6,399 nt of DNA, taken from assembly GCA_002471805.1 (NCBI GenBank), contig DKQR01000157.1:1-6399 (forward strand), given 5' to 3'. A program made the position numbers and the translations under genes. Source of the DNA: Fidelibacterota bacterium UBA7303 (GTDB lineage Bacteria; Fidelibacterota; Marinisomatia; Marinisomatales; UBA1611). The notes under the pieces were generated by a model. That model saw nothing but the letters and a program-made list of their open reading frames with translations, had not been told where the DNA came from and did no database searches. This document shows, one piece after another, positions 6,168 through 6,399 of the stretch. How positions within the stretch are numbered: the stretch's first letter is position 1; each line of letters begins with the position of its first letter.

Positions 6168-6399
6168 TGGCTTTCACACAGGAAATTGTTGATTTCTCTG
6201 GCCTTCCTGATCCAGAGATCTCAAGAAAACTGGCTGAACTCAATATTCCTCTAACTTCACAGGAAGCGTTAAAAATTCAAAATGACATGCTGGGCCGGGC
6301 ACCGTCCCTGTCAGAACTAATCCTTTTTTCCATTCAGGGCTCGGAACATTCCAGCTATAAAAGCAGCCGGCTACACTTAAAGCAGTTTACCACCACCGG
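6167..6399 (+). CDS. purL: Phosphoribosylformylglycinamidine synthase PurL (N-terminal part, cut by window edge)
   Basis: Seventy-seven complete codons are visible and the frame runs off the right edge. The translation contains LTSQEALKIQNDMLGRAPS (29-47), SELILFSIQGSEHSSYKSSR (49-68) and LHLKQF, matching the start of PurL: a leading helix region, then the ELxLFSxxxSEHCSYKSS block. His61 lines up with the catalytic His of that block. The usual Cys after it is Ser62 here. PurL converts FGAR to FGAM using ATP and ammonia from glutamine, in de novo purine synthesis. The ATG overlaps the purA stop (TAATG), with only a poorly placed AGG before it, so coupling to purA translation is likely. Whether this is the large fused form or the small form that needs PurS and PurQ cannot be decided from the fragment, although the roughly 30-residue extension before the LTSQEA helix may hint at a variant. 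Confidence 0.92.
   Translation, partial: MAFTQEIVDFSGLPDPEISRKLAELNIPLTSQEALKIQNDMLGRAPSLSELILFSIQGSEHSSYKSSRLHLKQFTTT

Overview
The window (6399 bases, roughly mid-40s % GC by eye) is densely coding, with two divergent gene blocks separated by a 227-base AT-rich intergenic region (3132-3358). Gene content points to a Gram-negative-type bacterium of the Bacteroidota/FCB-like assemblage: Tat-exported Gfo/Idh/MocA oxidoreductases beside TIM-barrel sugar isomerase-like proteins, exported SUMF1-fold proteins and S58 (P1 family) peptidases are common there. Recognisable Shine-Dalgarno sequences (AGGA, GGGGG) make a typical Bacteroidetes less likely. A lineage such as Neomarinimicrobiota is possible, but this is a low-confidence inference.

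Left block, minus strand, 3131 down to 1. Four genes follow each other with gaps of 3, 2 and 3 bases, which strongly suggests one transcript. In order of transcription they are an iodotyrosine-deiodinase-like nitroreductase (2478-3131), a secreted SUMF1/FGE-fold protein without the formylglycine-generating cysteine pair (1515-2474), a Tat-exported Gfo/Idh/MocA oxidoreductase (178-1512), and the first 58 codons of a Tat-exported hydroxypyruvate-isomerase-like TIM-barrel protein (1-174, cut by the window edge). The last two probably act together outside the cytoplasm on a sugar or sugar-like substrate. The nitroreductase has no export signal and should be cytoplasmic.

Centre. The intergenic region holds candidate divergent promoters, two short perfect dyads and a 9-base word shared by both promoter areas. 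Nothing here resembles an RNA gene.

Right block, plus strand, 3359 to 6399. A DmpA/BapA-type self-processing aminopeptidase (P1 family, S58) is followed by a 66-residue two-helix membrane protein (PGPGW-like), then purA (adenylosuccinate synthetase) and the 5' end of purL (FGAM synthase). purA and purL overlap by one base (TAATG) and form a purine biosynthesis operon. No mobile element, CRISPR array, tRNA or rRNA was seen. The most notable item is the deiodinase-like flavoenzyme, with its halotyrosine-binding triad intact, heading an operon of exported redox and sugar proteins.
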